Source: Phymorhynchus buccinoides (taxonomy: Eukaryota > Mollusca > Gastropoda > Neogastropoda > Raphitomidae). Taken from it: 64,000 bases of DNA. This document shows positions 51,627 to 63,419 of this stretch, one piece after another (the first letter of the stretch is position 1; each line of letters begins with the position of its first letter). The notes beneath the pieces are model-generated. The model was not told where the DNA came from and did not search any database. It saw only the letters and a list, made by a program, of their open reading frames with translations. The stretch covers positions 29,974,264-30,038,263 of the forward strand of contig CM065691.1 in NCBI GenBank assembly GCA_017654935.2, written 5' to 3'. A program made the translations under genes and the position numbers.

Positions 51627-51771
51627 CAGTGGAACCTCTCTTATAAGACCTTCAAAAATAATCCAAAATGAGGTCTTATAAGGGAGGTAATTTTAATACT
51701 TACAAAGAAGGGCAATGTCTCGGACAAGTAAGTCTTATATGGGAGGGAGTCTTATAAGGGAGCTTCCACTG
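51627..51771. mobile_element. TA-flanked CAGTGGAACC MITE, copy 3
   Basis: CAGTGGAACCTCTCTTATAA left and TTATAAGGGAGCTTCCACTG right, both next to TA; shortest copy (145 bp). It is about 620 bp downstream of the TRMT9B stop codon, so it may lie in the 3' untranslated region. Confidence 0.85.
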
Positions 51772-52390
51772 TACAGGCGTGCACAAAAATCAAGGAGCAA
51801 TAACACAGCTTGCCCTAAAGACAATGCACAGGTGTTCCATCTCAATTGAAATGTCAGCCAAAATAAAATGTGTCAGGAGTGGGAGAAAAAAACAAGAAAA
51901 CAGAGAGAAGTAGATGTTCAAAGATAAAAATGAAGAGGAATGTCTGACAAAAAGTTGAGGATGCACATTTGGCCGAAGCTTTGAAGCAGAAAAGTGCAGC
52001 AGTAAAACTAAATGGAAAAGAATGTTGAGGCATTTTTGGTAAGCATGATCATAGTTGTACAAAAAAAGGGTAGTATAAAAGGCGGACTATTCGACACAAT
52101 ATAAGAGGCCACAGCTTGGTCTGGTATCAGCAAAACTGAATGTTCTGTTCATTGCAACAACACGTGATAAGTACATGTAGCTATGTACATGTATCATAGA
52201 ATATTCTGTAGCAAATGTAAACAAAATCCCACATACCCACCCCACTTCCACCACACACAAAAAAGGAAACAACTACTATGCAAAATGGCACACTGATATG
52301 ACACATTATAAAATTTGGCAGACTAAAAAAAAAAGCTTCAACAACAAACAAAAAAGCGCCCACCCCGCCAAAAAAACCCAACCCACCTGA

Positions 52391-53991
52391 CTAGAATTTT
52401 TCTAAAATGACACACCAGTTGGCATGGTCATAGAAGGAGTCCACTACTTTAACACCAGGCACAAACTCTCCAATCAACTCTTCTAGTTCACCTTGACGAA
52501 AGACGTGGTAGAAACGACAAAGGTCGGCATTCATTGTGTCTGACTTAGGCAACCGCTTGTAGGATTTGGCGCGTTTGGTCCTTCTGGAACTGGAAGAAGA
52601 AGTTGATGATGCTTTTCTGTTTTTTAAACTGATGTAGTCAGTGATCTCAGAGTCAGATATTAAACTTTGAGAGTCAGATTTTTTCCCATTGGTAAATGTA
52701 GAACTGGCAACTGCAGCGATGTTGTGATTTTTTGAACACCCTTTTGTGGACTGATATGTTAAACAGCTTTGGCAAAACGCTTGGCACTGAGAATCATCGC
52801 TTCTTTTGATATTCTTCTCACAAGACACACATTCATTCAAATTGTCACATTCACTCTTTGTTGAGCTGCCGATACTTTTTTCTACAACTACATCAGGTGG
52901 CAGACTGCTCTGAGGAAATTCCCTGATCTGGAACTGCTCCTGCGGAAAGGCAGCAGCAAAACATGGCACAACACAGGGCGCTTCTTTCTTACCGTTTTCT
53001 TGTTTGGCTTTACTAAACATGTTCATGAAACCCTGTTTCAGCATGTCCAGCGCACCTGTGGGTGGGTTCAGCTTGTAATTGTGACCGGAGGACATTCCGT
53101 TGATTGGATCCTCATCTGTCTTTAAGTCTACAACATCAAAATCATCTGGACCACTAGAAAACTTTCCTCTTCTTTTTCCCTCCGCCTGAACTGTCTGCAT
53201 TTTACCACTGCAATTCATTGATGACACTTTTGTTTTAAGTGGGGGAGGTTTCCAAAAAAGAAACTTTTCTTTGTGAGCAAAGTTCAGACGGTCAGTGGAG
53301 CAGGCTGTCGCCAACTGTTTTCCCTCCGTAAGCTTGGTGGATGAAATTTTCCCTTTGCCAGAGTTTTTGTCAAGAACTGGAGACTCTGCCTTGTCCTCCA
53401 CAAAGACATCGTCATCTTGAAGGGACAGCGACTGCCAGGACAGGCTGCTTTTGGTCGGACTTGTCATGGCACCCTCTTCAAAGGATCCCAAGGAGCTGGC
53501 ATTTTTCAACACACTACTGGCAGACTTAACTCTTTCTGAAGAAGATTCCCAGGTGCCTTTACATAAGCCAGAGAGATAAGCCCCCACTTTCTGGCATTCC
53601 TTGATCAAGGCATCTCCCCTGTTCACCTTACTTTCTGAACAAGGTGGATTGAAAACGCCATGCGCACAGTCATGACTTACTTCCACACAACAATGCTTTG
53701 TGCATTTATCACTGACTGTGACATGATCAGAGTCATTTTGGAGCTTATTTTGTTGGCTAAAGCATTCATCTGATGCAAAGTCTTCTCCTTGATTTTCATG
53801 AGTATCTTTACCACATTTACCCTTAACGTGTGGATCCACTGGACCATGCTGACACAAATCAGGATTTTGATTATCACGACAGTGTATGCATGCTGTGAAT
53901 TCTTCGTCACTGACAGAACTACCTGTGGAGCTGGTGCTCAGACGATCCATGTCTGACACTGAGGATGTACGTTTTCGTCCACTACCGGTAT
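52391..53991 (-). CDS. TRMT9B: TRMT9B exon 4 (long terminal exon)
   Basis: Residues 208-740 and the TAG stop. Starts DTGSGRKRTSSVSDMDRLST, then a long low-complexity region with Cys-rich patches (CIHCRDN, CVSCEKN, CQAFCQSC), and ends with the family C-terminal motif RFYHVFRQGELEELIGEF and NWCVILEKF. Acceptor CATTTCAG. The length of the open frame (533 codons) is far beyond chance. Confidence 0.95.
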
Positions 53992-56900
53992 CTGAAATGT
54001 GCACACACACACAATACAACAAAGTCATACATGTTACAAACACAAACATGCACACAGACACTGACACACAGATACTCCCCTTTCCCCAAATCCTCCCCTA
54101 CTCACCCCATTCCGAAAAAAAATCAACTGGCATTTAACTATTCAAACAATTTGCAACATCCAAAATGCAGAATAGCTTTTTATTTTAGGTACACTTGAAA
54201 AATGCAATTATGAGAAGACACTATCGCTTCTCACAACATTTATCTTTAAACCTTTAAACTTGTACCAGAGGATTGCAATGATAAAAAATGATTTCTTATT
54301 GTTTCTGTTACTTAGAGTTATCTTTTAGCTTATGTCACATAACACCAAACGCCCCCTAGAGAGTGAACCAACATTACAACTTCCTTTGGGGCAGTGGGTG
54401 GATGCCTCATGCCTCCATATGGGGAGCTGGGTGACCCTGCCCCCTCCAGGAGTCTCTCCCGGTGGGGATACTGGGGGGGGAGTCTTTCGTAAAAATTGTT
54501 CTTCTTCTTCTTCTTTTTTCTCTTCCCAACCACCATCATCAAGTTGATGGTTCTGTTGGCATAGAACGTTCCCCCACCTTCTGGAAGTTCTGTGCTTGTA
54601 ACTGTGCTTGTAACTTCCTCTAATTTGCCACTCTTTTTGACTCTGCCTTTTCCCTTTGCTTTCTATACTCAACTATCAGGCATAAAATACTCCAGAGTCC
54701 AATCCGCGGACGAACAACACTCGCCATGACTCGGAGTCGACATCGAGTCGGACCCCACAAAACTCTAGTCCGTAGTCGGCATCATTGCGATCATTCGCTA
54801 CCCGATTTCTTGCGGAAAAGTTCAAAGTTCTCACATCATCGTAGTCTCCCGCGATCATATCCTCTTAATCGACTCATTTAAAACCCAAATCACAATCATT
54901 GTCATCAAAACAAACTCTGAAACAGTGAAAGTAAGAGTCTAGAGAGCTCAACTCGGAAGAAAAAACAAACATGGCCGCGATTTTTCGTTTCCGAAGGGGC
55001 AGTATGAAAATAAACCGTTTAAGAATACCATTTGAGAATAAGATTGTGCTGCTTCATGAAGTACAAACCACGGCCGGCAGTGCCAAAGCCACGGCCAGTG
55101 GCTACCAAAACCGCGGAAATCCGCGGGTCGTTCTGATGCCTGACTATCTTTCTGACTTATTGGCCCATTCTCCTGCCTTTTTTTCTTCCAAAAATTTTTC
55201 TCCTATCTTCCAAATAATTTTTTTCCTATGACTAATGAGCTCCTCCGAAATCGGAATGTGTCGGCTGTATGCAACAGGGAAACCAGTGAAAACTGAAAAC
55301 CGGACACATAGGTACCTTGCCCATTATGGCCTGGGAACGCAGAAGAAGAGGAAGAACAGCATCCTTAAAATGATCTAAATGTCAAGACATGCAGCATTAA
55401 CCCTTTCGCTGCCAGCCATTTTTCAGCAAAAAAATGCCATTAAACTTAACTGAGTAGAGAAACAAAATTATCTGCAATATTGAGAATTCCTCTGTGACAT
55501 ATATAACATTAGGCCTATCCCTACCTCCCAAAATTAAGAAAATAGGGTCTTCAGATAACAGGCCCTGATTTTATGCCTTTTAGTGACATGGGTGTTAAAC
55601 CATTATGGTGCGTAAATGCGACATTGGCGGCAAAAGGGTTAACAGATCAGTTGATGCTCAAGGAGACAGCAAGTAATTAATTCTCAAAATCTTACTTGAT
55701 TTGATCAAACATTGTTGTATTTAAATAAGTAGATTAACATTTTCAAAAAATGTGAATTTTGAGAAACTGCTTGCATTATTTTCTTTAAAATTCAAGGCTT
55801 TGAGTTTGAATACTCCTTGGTTTTGTCTGCTCCTGAGTGTTCTGTTATCAAATTAAAGTCTGATATTCTGGGTTCAGTGTAACACAACAATTGGTGAGCT
55901 ATACTATAGACATAAAGAAAACATATATGCAAAACTAGCATCAACAGCTAGATTTTCATACAAATTTAAGTATGAATTAGATATTGCTTGGATTATTTAA
56001 GCAATTTTTTTCTCTCAACATTTCAACATATTTAAAAAATCTGAATTAGTTATTAAGGGTCTTTATGCTACCATGTTTTATACACTATAACTACAAGGCA
56101 TTTCACATGAAGATTATAAGGCACAATCCTATATTTTACAAAATCTCCTTTAGTAATACACATTTATTTTGTAAATTATTATTCATATTATAAGGTGCAG
56201 GTGTCTCACTCAGGGGGAAAAGTGTCGCCTTATAGCCTGTAAAATGCAATAGTATTTATGAAACAAAACAGCAGAGGCTTAGAGTTAGACACAACAAGAA
56301 CTAGAGCGATAAGACGCTAAATTACCAACCGCGCGGCAGCGTTTTCGGCTCCAGTGACCTTGACCTTTGACCCATGACCTTCATTATCGAACTTGGCCTA
56401 GATCTCTCCATTACCTACCCGTATGCAAAATTTGAGCATCCTAAGTCCATCCGTTCAAACGCTAGAGAGGATACATACAAACATACAAACATAGTCCGCC
56501 TCAGACACGAGTGAAAACATTACCAATTCGCTCTCTACGATCGCAGTTGGTAATAATTAATATTGAACATTATCAAACATCTTACCTGATTCTCTGGGCT
56601 TATGCCATGGTACCAAGATATCCTGACTGTCAAACTGCACAAAATAACATTAGAAAAATGTTTAAGGAACGGATAATGACAGCCTGTGCATTTCTCTCTC
56701 TCTCTCTCTCTCTCCCTATCTCTGTGTGTGTGTGTGATGCAATATTTTGTTAGAGTTTCTATAGCCAAAACTCCTGAACCCAATATTACAACAATGATGC
56801 CTGTGATGTCTGCCTAGTAATAAGCAATAAAAGCGTGATAGGATGTGAAGTTTAAAAGCTATAAAGTGCCTTTTCTGCATTTAGCAATAAAAGTTATGGA

Positions 56901-59329
56901 AATTTGAAAAATGTAAAAGTAAATTAGGGGAACTGTACTTAAATCAGGCTTTTTGCTGGAAAAGAAGTCAAAATATGACACAGAAAAGCCTCTTTTCACA
57001 AGTTCAGTCCCATTACTCTTTCAGTAAAATAAGAAAAGCCATCCCAAGGTCATGTCTGTACTAAAATGTAACAAGGTTTTATCTTTACCTTATTAATTCA
57101 CTCCCCCTTTTTTTTTTTACCTTATTAATTCACTCCATTTCTTATCTTTACCTTATTAATTCACTCCTTTTTAATATGCATTCTCTTGCAAGATTTCAAA
57201 AGGTAAGCAAAAGCTTATCAGAGAACAAACACCACAGAGCCTCTCTCTCATTAACTAAATAAATGGCAGCAGATGAAAAAAGAAACTCAACTGGTAAGTC
57301 TTGAGAAGATTAATCATAATCTTTAAAAAGGAAAACTTTAGAAAGAAACTCCCTTTCCCTTGTAAATTCTTCAAGATACATGTTGACAAATAATGCATAT
57401 ACTCCATTCATTTCTGCTACAGTGGAACCTCCCTTATAAGACCTACCATTATAAGACTCCCTCCCATATAAGACCTACTTCTCCGAGACATTGCCCTTCT
57501 TTGTAAGTATTAAAATTACCTCCCTTATAAGACCCCTCCCTTTAGTTTAAGACCTCATTTTGGATAAATTTGTTACCGTCTTATAAGGGAGGTTCCACTG
57601 TATTTATAACTCAAACATTTACCTTTCTGTACTTCTGCTCAAAGGCCCAAACGTAGACCATCACACGACCACCGGGGTGAAGGATGCGGATCAGCTCTTT
57701 CAAAGCCCGCACTCTGCGTCCCTGAGAAGCAAAATGGTGAACGACGCCGACAGAGATGACAGCGTCAAAGAGGTTGTCTCGGTAAGGAAGCAGCAAGTTG
57801 TCAGCCCCAAGGACCTCAAACCCTCTTTCTCCCGCCTTCTGCAGAAAGGGCTGGCAAGTGTCCGACCCCACTTTAAAGATGGACGGGTTGATATGGAGAT
57901 AACGGCCATTGCCGCAACCTGGGACAACACACAATCCACAGCACAACACAAAATGTTATCAGTTTCCTCACGTCAAACAGCTGATATAAATATGAACACA
58001 CAAAATCTTAACATAAACCCAACATGTTGTTGTTGTCTTACCCAGACTTAAAGATTCCAGGGATCATCCCAACAGCCCAAACACTTGAACACTATGGCAC
58101 AAATGCACCAGCTAGGGATGAGAACATTACGTGTGTGACCGTTTTTGACTACCCCGCCACATGGGCAGCCACACTCCGACTTCGGAGGAAACCACCTGCA
58201 TAAAATGCAACAGACATATTAATGACATGATGATTAATTTTAGTGCAAATTAAATGAATTAATAAATTACCATTGATGATACTCAACTTTAAATCTAATA
58301 ATATAACAGGATTCAAAAACATTTGTTACTGTTTAAAAAAGAAAGACAAGGATGAGAGATTTAAAACCAAACAAGGGGGTATCCCAGTACAGCAACAAGG
58401 CAACTGTGACTTACAGTTACACCTTCAAGGAATATACCATCACACTAAATTTGAACTGATTCTGTGCAGAGGTTCATTCACAAGATACTTGGTGGAGATA
58501 CAGTGGACAAGATATTGGGTGGGTATGCAAATTATGTAGACAGTTAAATACAAACACAAATAATTGATGTAGGACTTGTACACAAAGTGCACAAGTACAC
58601 AAGCACATACATGAAACACTTACACACACATGGTTGTGTGTGTGCATGTGTGTCTATGCGCTGTTTTCCAAGAGAAATAATAATAATAATAATTAGCATT
58701 TATAGCGACTAATCTTAAAAAAAGCCCTAAGCGCTTACAATAATAAATGAATAAAGCAGCAAGCAATATAAATAAAGAAACGACACAAATATATTATGCA
58801 CATGCACGCTCGCATGCATGCACGCACGCACTAAACACAGATACATGCACACACTAAACAGATGCACACACACACGAACGCAGCACACACACACACATAC
58901 ATAGACACACACACATGCACACAAACACACGCGGATGGAAGGGGCACAGTACTTTGAAACAACAAGAGAGACAAAGACATTGTAGAGAGAGATATGTAAA
59001 CTTGCATCCACTATTTGTTTTATGTATACTAAAAATAAAGCCCCTTTCTCACCAACATCAGCAACAAGGGAGCCTGCCCTCAAGAACTTGAGAAACTCCT
59101 TGACCCGTGGCCACGACCTCTGCTTGAGGTCTTCGATGTCAGGCGCGATCTGGTCATACACCCTCTGCACGTGCGCAGTCTCCAGACTGGACACAGAACT
59201 GAAGGACACCCGCTCCCTTCCCTTTCGCTCCTCTTCGTTCATCTTGACTTTCCCATCATGCGATTTTCTCCTGAACCGTGGCAATGCTGAACTGCTGCTG
59301 GCAATGTTTCTGTCTGCTTTTTCCGCCAT
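52391..59329 (-). CDS. TRMT9B: TRMT9B-like SAM-dependent methyltransferase, 4 exons, complete, 740 aa
   Basis: Exons of 277, 296, 49 and 1601 nt join in phase into 740 residues plus stop. Residues about 50-195 are a class I methyltransferase: motif I VADVGCGNGRYL spans exons 1-2 (residues 89-100), followed by ADNLLLPYRDNLFDAVISVG (131-150), VVHHF and HPGGRVMVYVWAFEQ. The C-terminus RFYHVFRQGELEELIGEF to NWCVILEKF matches the end of human TRMT9B, which separates it from ALKBH8 (no AlkB or RRM domain). Yeast Trm9 and ALKBH8 methylate the wobble uridine with TRM112/TRMT112; TRMT9B itself is known in animals as a stress/tumour-related and, in flies, synaptic factor, and its tRNA activity is not settled. 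At 740 aa it is much longer than the roughly 454 aa human protein because of a Ser/Cys/Lys-rich insert of about 480 residues in exon 4. Confidence 0.94.
54971..55231 (+). other. Unassigned CpG-rich open frame in TRMT9B intron 3
   Basis: Opens with ATGGCCGCGATTTTTCG in good initiation context (MAAIFRFRRGSMKINRLRIP) and runs 86 codons; the first half is CpG-rich, unlike its surroundings. No family is recognised. It could be the first exon of an antisense gene, a retrocopy, or chance. Confidence 0.2.
55240..55365 (+). repeat. Interspersed repeat fragment (partner of 40560-40740)
   Basis: CTCCGAAATCGGAATGTGTC, later CTTGCCCATTATGGCCTGGG and CAGAAGAAGAGGAAG. Confidence 0.6.
55397..55642. mobile_element. 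TTAA-flanked MITE in TRMT9B intron 3
   Basis: TTAACCCTTTCGCTGCCAGC left and CATTGGCGGCAAAAGGGTTA then A right. Opposite orientation to 50805. Confidence 0.85.
56068..56253. mobile_element. ACTATAAGGCG-family MITE, diverged
   Basis: CTACCATGTTTTATACACTA left and CGCCTTATAGCCTGTAAAAT then GCAATAG right, with internal ATTATAAGG inverted motifs. Confidence 0.65.
56300..56545. repeat. Old interspersed repeat
   Basis: Contains CCAGTGACCTTGACCTTTGA, CCCATGACCTTCATTAT and GATACATACAAACATACAAA, a phrase seen in dispersed repeats of molluscan genomes. Ends just upstream of the exon 3 donor on the opposite strand. Confidence 0.45.
56586..56634 (-). CDS. TRMT9B: TRMT9B exon 3
   Basis: Sixteen codons plus one base, FDSQDILVPWHKPRES (192-207), the human FEKQDVLVPWNRA segment. 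Acceptor TTTGTGCAG, donor GTAAGATG. Confidence 0.93.
57420..57600. mobile_element. TA-flanked CAGTGGAACC MITE, copy 4, abutting TRMT9B exon 2
   Basis: CAGTGGAACCTCCCTTATAA left, TTATAAGGGAGGTTCCACTG right, TA on both sides. Its right end is only 22 bp from the exon 2 donor. Confidence 0.9.
57623..57918 (-). CDS. TRMT9B: TRMT9B exon 2 (catalytic core)
   Basis: Residues 93-191. Completes motif I (GCGNGRYL) and carries most of the Rossmann fold through VYVWAFEQKYRK. Acceptor GTCCCAG, donor GTAAATG. Matches human GCGTGKYLKVNSQVHTVG and DNLNLPFRDEGFDAIISIG. Confidence 0.96.
58028..58195 (+). mobile_element. CAA/TTG-tail SINE in TRMT9B intron 1
   Basis: GTTGTTGTTGTCTTACCCAG, CCAGGGATCATCCCAACAGC, to ACACTCCGACTTCGGAGG. 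Target-site duplication not clear (weak AAACC match). Confidence 0.75.
58196..59052. other. TRMT9B intron 1, remainder
   Basis: Low-complexity: AAT run with LINE-like tail at 58676-58735 and CA/GC-rich microsatellite at 58800-58935. No gene seen. Confidence 0.6.
59053..59329 (-). CDS. TRMT9B: TRMT9B exon 1 (start codon)
   Basis: Residues 1-92 plus one base. Starts MAEKADRNIASSSSALPRFR in good initiation context (CAGATGG), then ETAHVQRVYDQIAPDIEDLK and RSWPRVKEFL (human KQHVHNVYESTAPYFSDLQSKAWPRVRQFL), ending in SLVADV. Donor GTGAGAAA. Confidence 0.93.
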
Positions 59330-60118
59330 CTGTGCAGGTGTGTTTTTGCCGCAGCGAGACCAGCTCTAAAGCCTGTGACGCATTACCGTGCACGTGATCT
59401 ACTCCGCTGTCTACTAAGCTGTCCATTTTGTAACGTAGCCTTTCAAAAGCTGAAAACAAAGCACCAGGAAGGTGGGGTTTACAAACGATGCTTCCTCCTC
59501 CGTCATATTCCAATGACAGATGGCATATCATGCCGGCCAATAACTCACTAAATCAAAGATTTTGCGCACTTCCTGAGCTACATCATTGCCACCCTGTTGC
59601 GTAGCGCTTTATCAGTTTATGGCAACATTTTAAGCGATTTCAACCAAAATGAAGGGCAACAGATGTATGATTACATGACATCTGAAGCTAATAATGGATG
59701 CCAGTTGTCACCCCAAACTGAATATGAGTTCCATCATTGTGGTGTGATGGTCCCTTTAACCATTCCGCTGTTTGGTTAGCTTCCTGTCAACACACACAAA
59801 TTATTTGTATCAACATCAATATTTCAGTTGCACAGATTGGAAAAAAATATCTATCAAGAGGTTGAAATTGCATGCAAGCATTGAAGCAATATTAAAACAA
59901 GCATACTCAGATACTGATTTCAGTGAGTGAGTGTGTGTGTGTGTGTGCATGTGACTGTGTGTGCGTGTGTATGTATGTGTGTGTGTGTGTGTGTGCTTGT
60001 ATGTGTGTTTACAAAGGGATTACAAAGCCCATCCATTGTTATTAAGAAACAACATGCAGACACACAGATACACTGTACTTGTAAACAAACAAACGTGTGC
60101 ATGCACACGCTCGCACGC

Positions 60119-60176
<58 letters not shown>

Positions 60177-60579
60177 GTAAAACTAAAGAACGAACACACA
60201 TATCACTGGTCAGCAAATTTTTTAAAAAAGATGCCAAGCACAATTACTCACAGCTAATAACTAAGGTGAAGCACCTCAAAAAAGAAAAAATCAATCACAC
60301 ATTCAAGTATGAATGAACTTGTTAACAAACCATCACTAGTAAAAAAACAAAAATCTCAAGGCTTAGTCAATAAACCACCTGCTCACAGACACATCTACCC
60401 TTTTGCATGCATTAAAAAAATCAATGAACATAGCTTTAGACTATAACTGTATAAGCAGTATTGATTACCAGGGGGTATCAGTGCTACTGTTCGTCACCTT
60501 CATGCTTGATTTCTTACAAAAATGAGAAAAGCAGCTGGTATCATTTCTAGAGTATTTTGCAAGTGCAATTTCTAGATGA

Positions 60580-60630
<51 letters not shown>

Positions 60631-61960
60631 CGTGTGTGTGTGTGTGTGTGTGTGTGTGAGACAGAGAGAGGGAGAGAGAGAGGGAGAGAGTGAAGATGTA
60701 AGTGTGTGTGTGTGTGTGACAGAGAGAGGGGGAGAGAGAATGAAGACATGTGTGTACGTGTGTGTGTGTGTGCGTGTGTGTGCGTGTGTGTGCATGCATA
60801 TATGAGTGTGTGAGTGTATGTGTTTAAAGTGATTTAACTGTTTGCACATGTGTGTATGCCAGGGCTTCTGAAAACGTACAGATTGTGCGTATTTACGCAC
60901 TAGAGCTCTCAAATCACCCCCTAGAATGTCAAACCATAAGTGAGATTTACCCTTTAAAATCTCAAGGTGGCGCATTAAAACAATGATTTATGCGTTAGCA
61001 GTGTAACACAGCCGTTAATTTTTAGTAAGATAACGTTGCTTATTTCAGTAGTCTGCTAGGCCAAACTAGGCTACCGCCACAATGAGTCGCTAACCTAGAT
61101 ATAAAACTCATAAAAGATTGTGCAGAAACTGCCAGAATGCACTAAACATCGAAAACTCATTGTTCATTGGCAGACCCTTCTCTCAAAATCCAATAAAATC
61201 GTTTCAAACACTTCATATTCCTTCCGTCAACATGCCACCAGTTACTGTAAAATCAGCAAAGTTCTCTTGTATTGAGAATGTCATTTTGTGTGTGCATAGA
61301 ACATGCACAATACAGGAAGAACAAAGTACTTCAGCTACATGATTTGATAATGAACGATAAGCGTATCTCAATACGTGTTCTCTCTGAAACTTTTCCCTCA
61401 TAAAAATATAAAATCAAATTTCTCTGATTTTTACAAAGTTCTATTGTATTATGTGTTATGCCACATTTATGTCACATTATCCTCTGTAGTACTAGTAAAT
61501 CACCATATAGTTTCATAATTGCAGTCTGAGGAACCAAACCTGAAAACGTTTTGTGTCACTACACTAGTGTCAGGGCTGAAGTTTCTTCATTTTTCAAAGT
61601 TTGTTTTTAAAAGATTTAACAGATAAGGAGTACTGTACGGTAAGATTGACAGTGTATGACTGTCACTATGATTTGATAAGGCTTCATAAACCATGTCAGT
61701 GCCATGGTTTTCAAGCTGACTGTTTCCCAAGAATAAAACTTAGACCTCATTAAAATATTCATGTCGCCAATAGAAGTTTAATGAACATTTACTTTTTGCA
61801 ATGTAGTATAGAATATAAAAAAAATATGATAGCAATGACAGCTTGCTGTAATATCACTAATCTGCATTCATATTCATCAGTGTACAGAAATAAAAACTTG
61901 AAAGCAATGGTAATTGGTATGCATGATTTCATCATGTGCTCTTGTGTGGGGGTGGGGGGG
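59330..61960. other. Upstream region of TRMT9B
   Basis: The 5' untranslated region and promoter of TRMT9B should lie just above 59330. No TATA box is identified. (GT)n or (CA)n tracts lie at 59930-59998, 60118-60173 and 60582-60800. The rest is AT-rich with no recognised gene. Confidence 0.5.
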
Positions 61961-61969
61961 TAAGCCCAC

Positions 61970-62160
61970 TATGTCCCAGGCCCATTGTATCCCATGCCCA
62001 ATAGGCCCCAAACTGGAACATATCGGCCCTGGGTGGGACCTATTGGGCCTGGTGTTTCAAAAGTTGATCCCATTCTGTCCCAGGCCCAATATGTCCTATT
62101 TCTGGGACCTAACTGTAACTTTGATGATTCCATTAGATCCCAGGCCCAATGGGGCCCAGC
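61970..62160. repeat. Degenerate TCCCAGGCCCAAT phrase array, both orientations
   Basis: TGTCCCAGGCCCATTGTATC, then inverted GGTGGGACCTATTGGGCCTG, then TGTCCCAGGCCCAATATGTC and GATCCCAGGCCCAATGGGGC. Smaller relative in style of the arrays at 38229 and 44744. Confidence 0.75.
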
Positions 62161-62248
62161 AAATTGGTGTACTTGATTCTTTTTGTTTGCTATGGTGATG
62201 CTACTGATTCTGGTGGTTTGCATGCGTTACACACACACACACGCACAC

Positions 62249-62287
<39 letters not shown>

Positions 62288-62510
62288 CAGGGTGTCACAG
62301 TTCATTCGAGAAATCTTCAGTTTGATAGTCTGACAGGGCATGCAAAGCCACATAATTTGAGACATTTTTCTTTTTAATGATTGATGGAAATGAGGCGGAT
62401 GATTATGATGATGATGATGATGATGCTATGGAGTTCCATATCGGTCTGAGACTACATGACACTTTATTGACAGGGCTATATTCTACGCTTTCTTTCATAA
62501 TGATATCCCG

Positions 62511-62762
62511 GCATTAACCAGGCCCGAGAACTACAGACACCTGCAGTGTCGGTCTTGAAATCAGAGCAGTAGTCTCAGAATCGCATCCGTTAAGCGGATG
62601 AAGCTCGACTGTGTGGCTTCAGTCTTCCCATTGAGCCCATAGCCACTCACTCTGGGTAGGAGTCGGTCCAGGACTGAAAACAAACCCTCGCCTCCGATGG
62701 TATTCGAACCTGTGACCTCCCAGCCAGTACTCTATGACGCTAACCACTACACCACGGCGGCT
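62511..62762 (-). mobile_element. tRNA-derived SINE, second family
   Basis: On the minus strand: CCGCCGTGGTGTAGTGGTTA then GCG (box A) and CACAGGTTCGAATACC (box B, around 62701-62712), about 45 bp apart, followed by a GC-rich body ending near 62511. Confidence 0.8.
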
Positions 62763-63311
62763 GGTAGGATGAAGCATTTTGTTGTGTTGAGCTTCATTCC
62801 ACTCTCCTTTGCCTTATTGACTCCATGTTTTCAAGGTCCCTTTGCAGGATTCTATGATCCTCCTCCGTTTTAATTTGCCGGTACACTACAGTCAGTACAG
62901 GAGGTAGTTCTACCATCACAAAAAGGTTAATGTAAAAGTAACCCGCAGTGACAATCTGAGCACAAAGAAAAATGGGTCTGTCAAGTGTCATGTTGTGTCA
63001 TTGGCCCCTAGACTCACTGTGAGTCTATAGTGTAGTATGATAGTTGTTCGTGTGTGTGTGTGTGTGTGTGTGTGTTGCGTCCGTGGTCTAATCTCCAAAC
63101 TTTAACGTTGGCATTTTCTCAGGAAATAGAAGGTGTACATTGTTCAAACTTTCAATACACATGTAGATGTTTATGCAAGCTTTCAAACAATAATGATTTG
63201 AATAACTAAATACTTAAAACAACACTGTGAACAGATAACAAACAGATAACATTTTAGATTAGTGGGTTAGAGAGTATTCAACAGGCAACAGGCAACTCAT
63301 CAACACTTAAT

Positions 63312-63381
63312 GCCTCAATAGCTCATTGGTAGAGAGTGTCTCTCATGCCAATAGTTCTGGGTTTGATTCTTGGCAAAGGCA
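63312..63381 (+). tRNA. tRNA-like sequence, probably a pseudogene
   Basis: GCCTCAATAGCTCATTGGTA then GAGA resembles the acceptor and D arm, TCTCTCATGCC an anticodon loop with CAT, and TTCTGGGTTTGATTCTTGG the T arm. A run of 12 T follows, as in a Pol III terminator. The acceptor stem pairs at only four positions and box B has GTTTGATTC, so it is likely a degraded tRNA or SINE head. Confidence 0.4.
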
Positions 63382-63419
63382 CTTTTTTTTTTTTAGTTGC
63401 ATCCATCAACGATAGTTTC

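Noticed and set aside
63312..63381. Functional tRNA-Met gene
   Set aside because: Acceptor stem pairs poorly and box B departs from consensus; kept only as a tRNA-like sequence.
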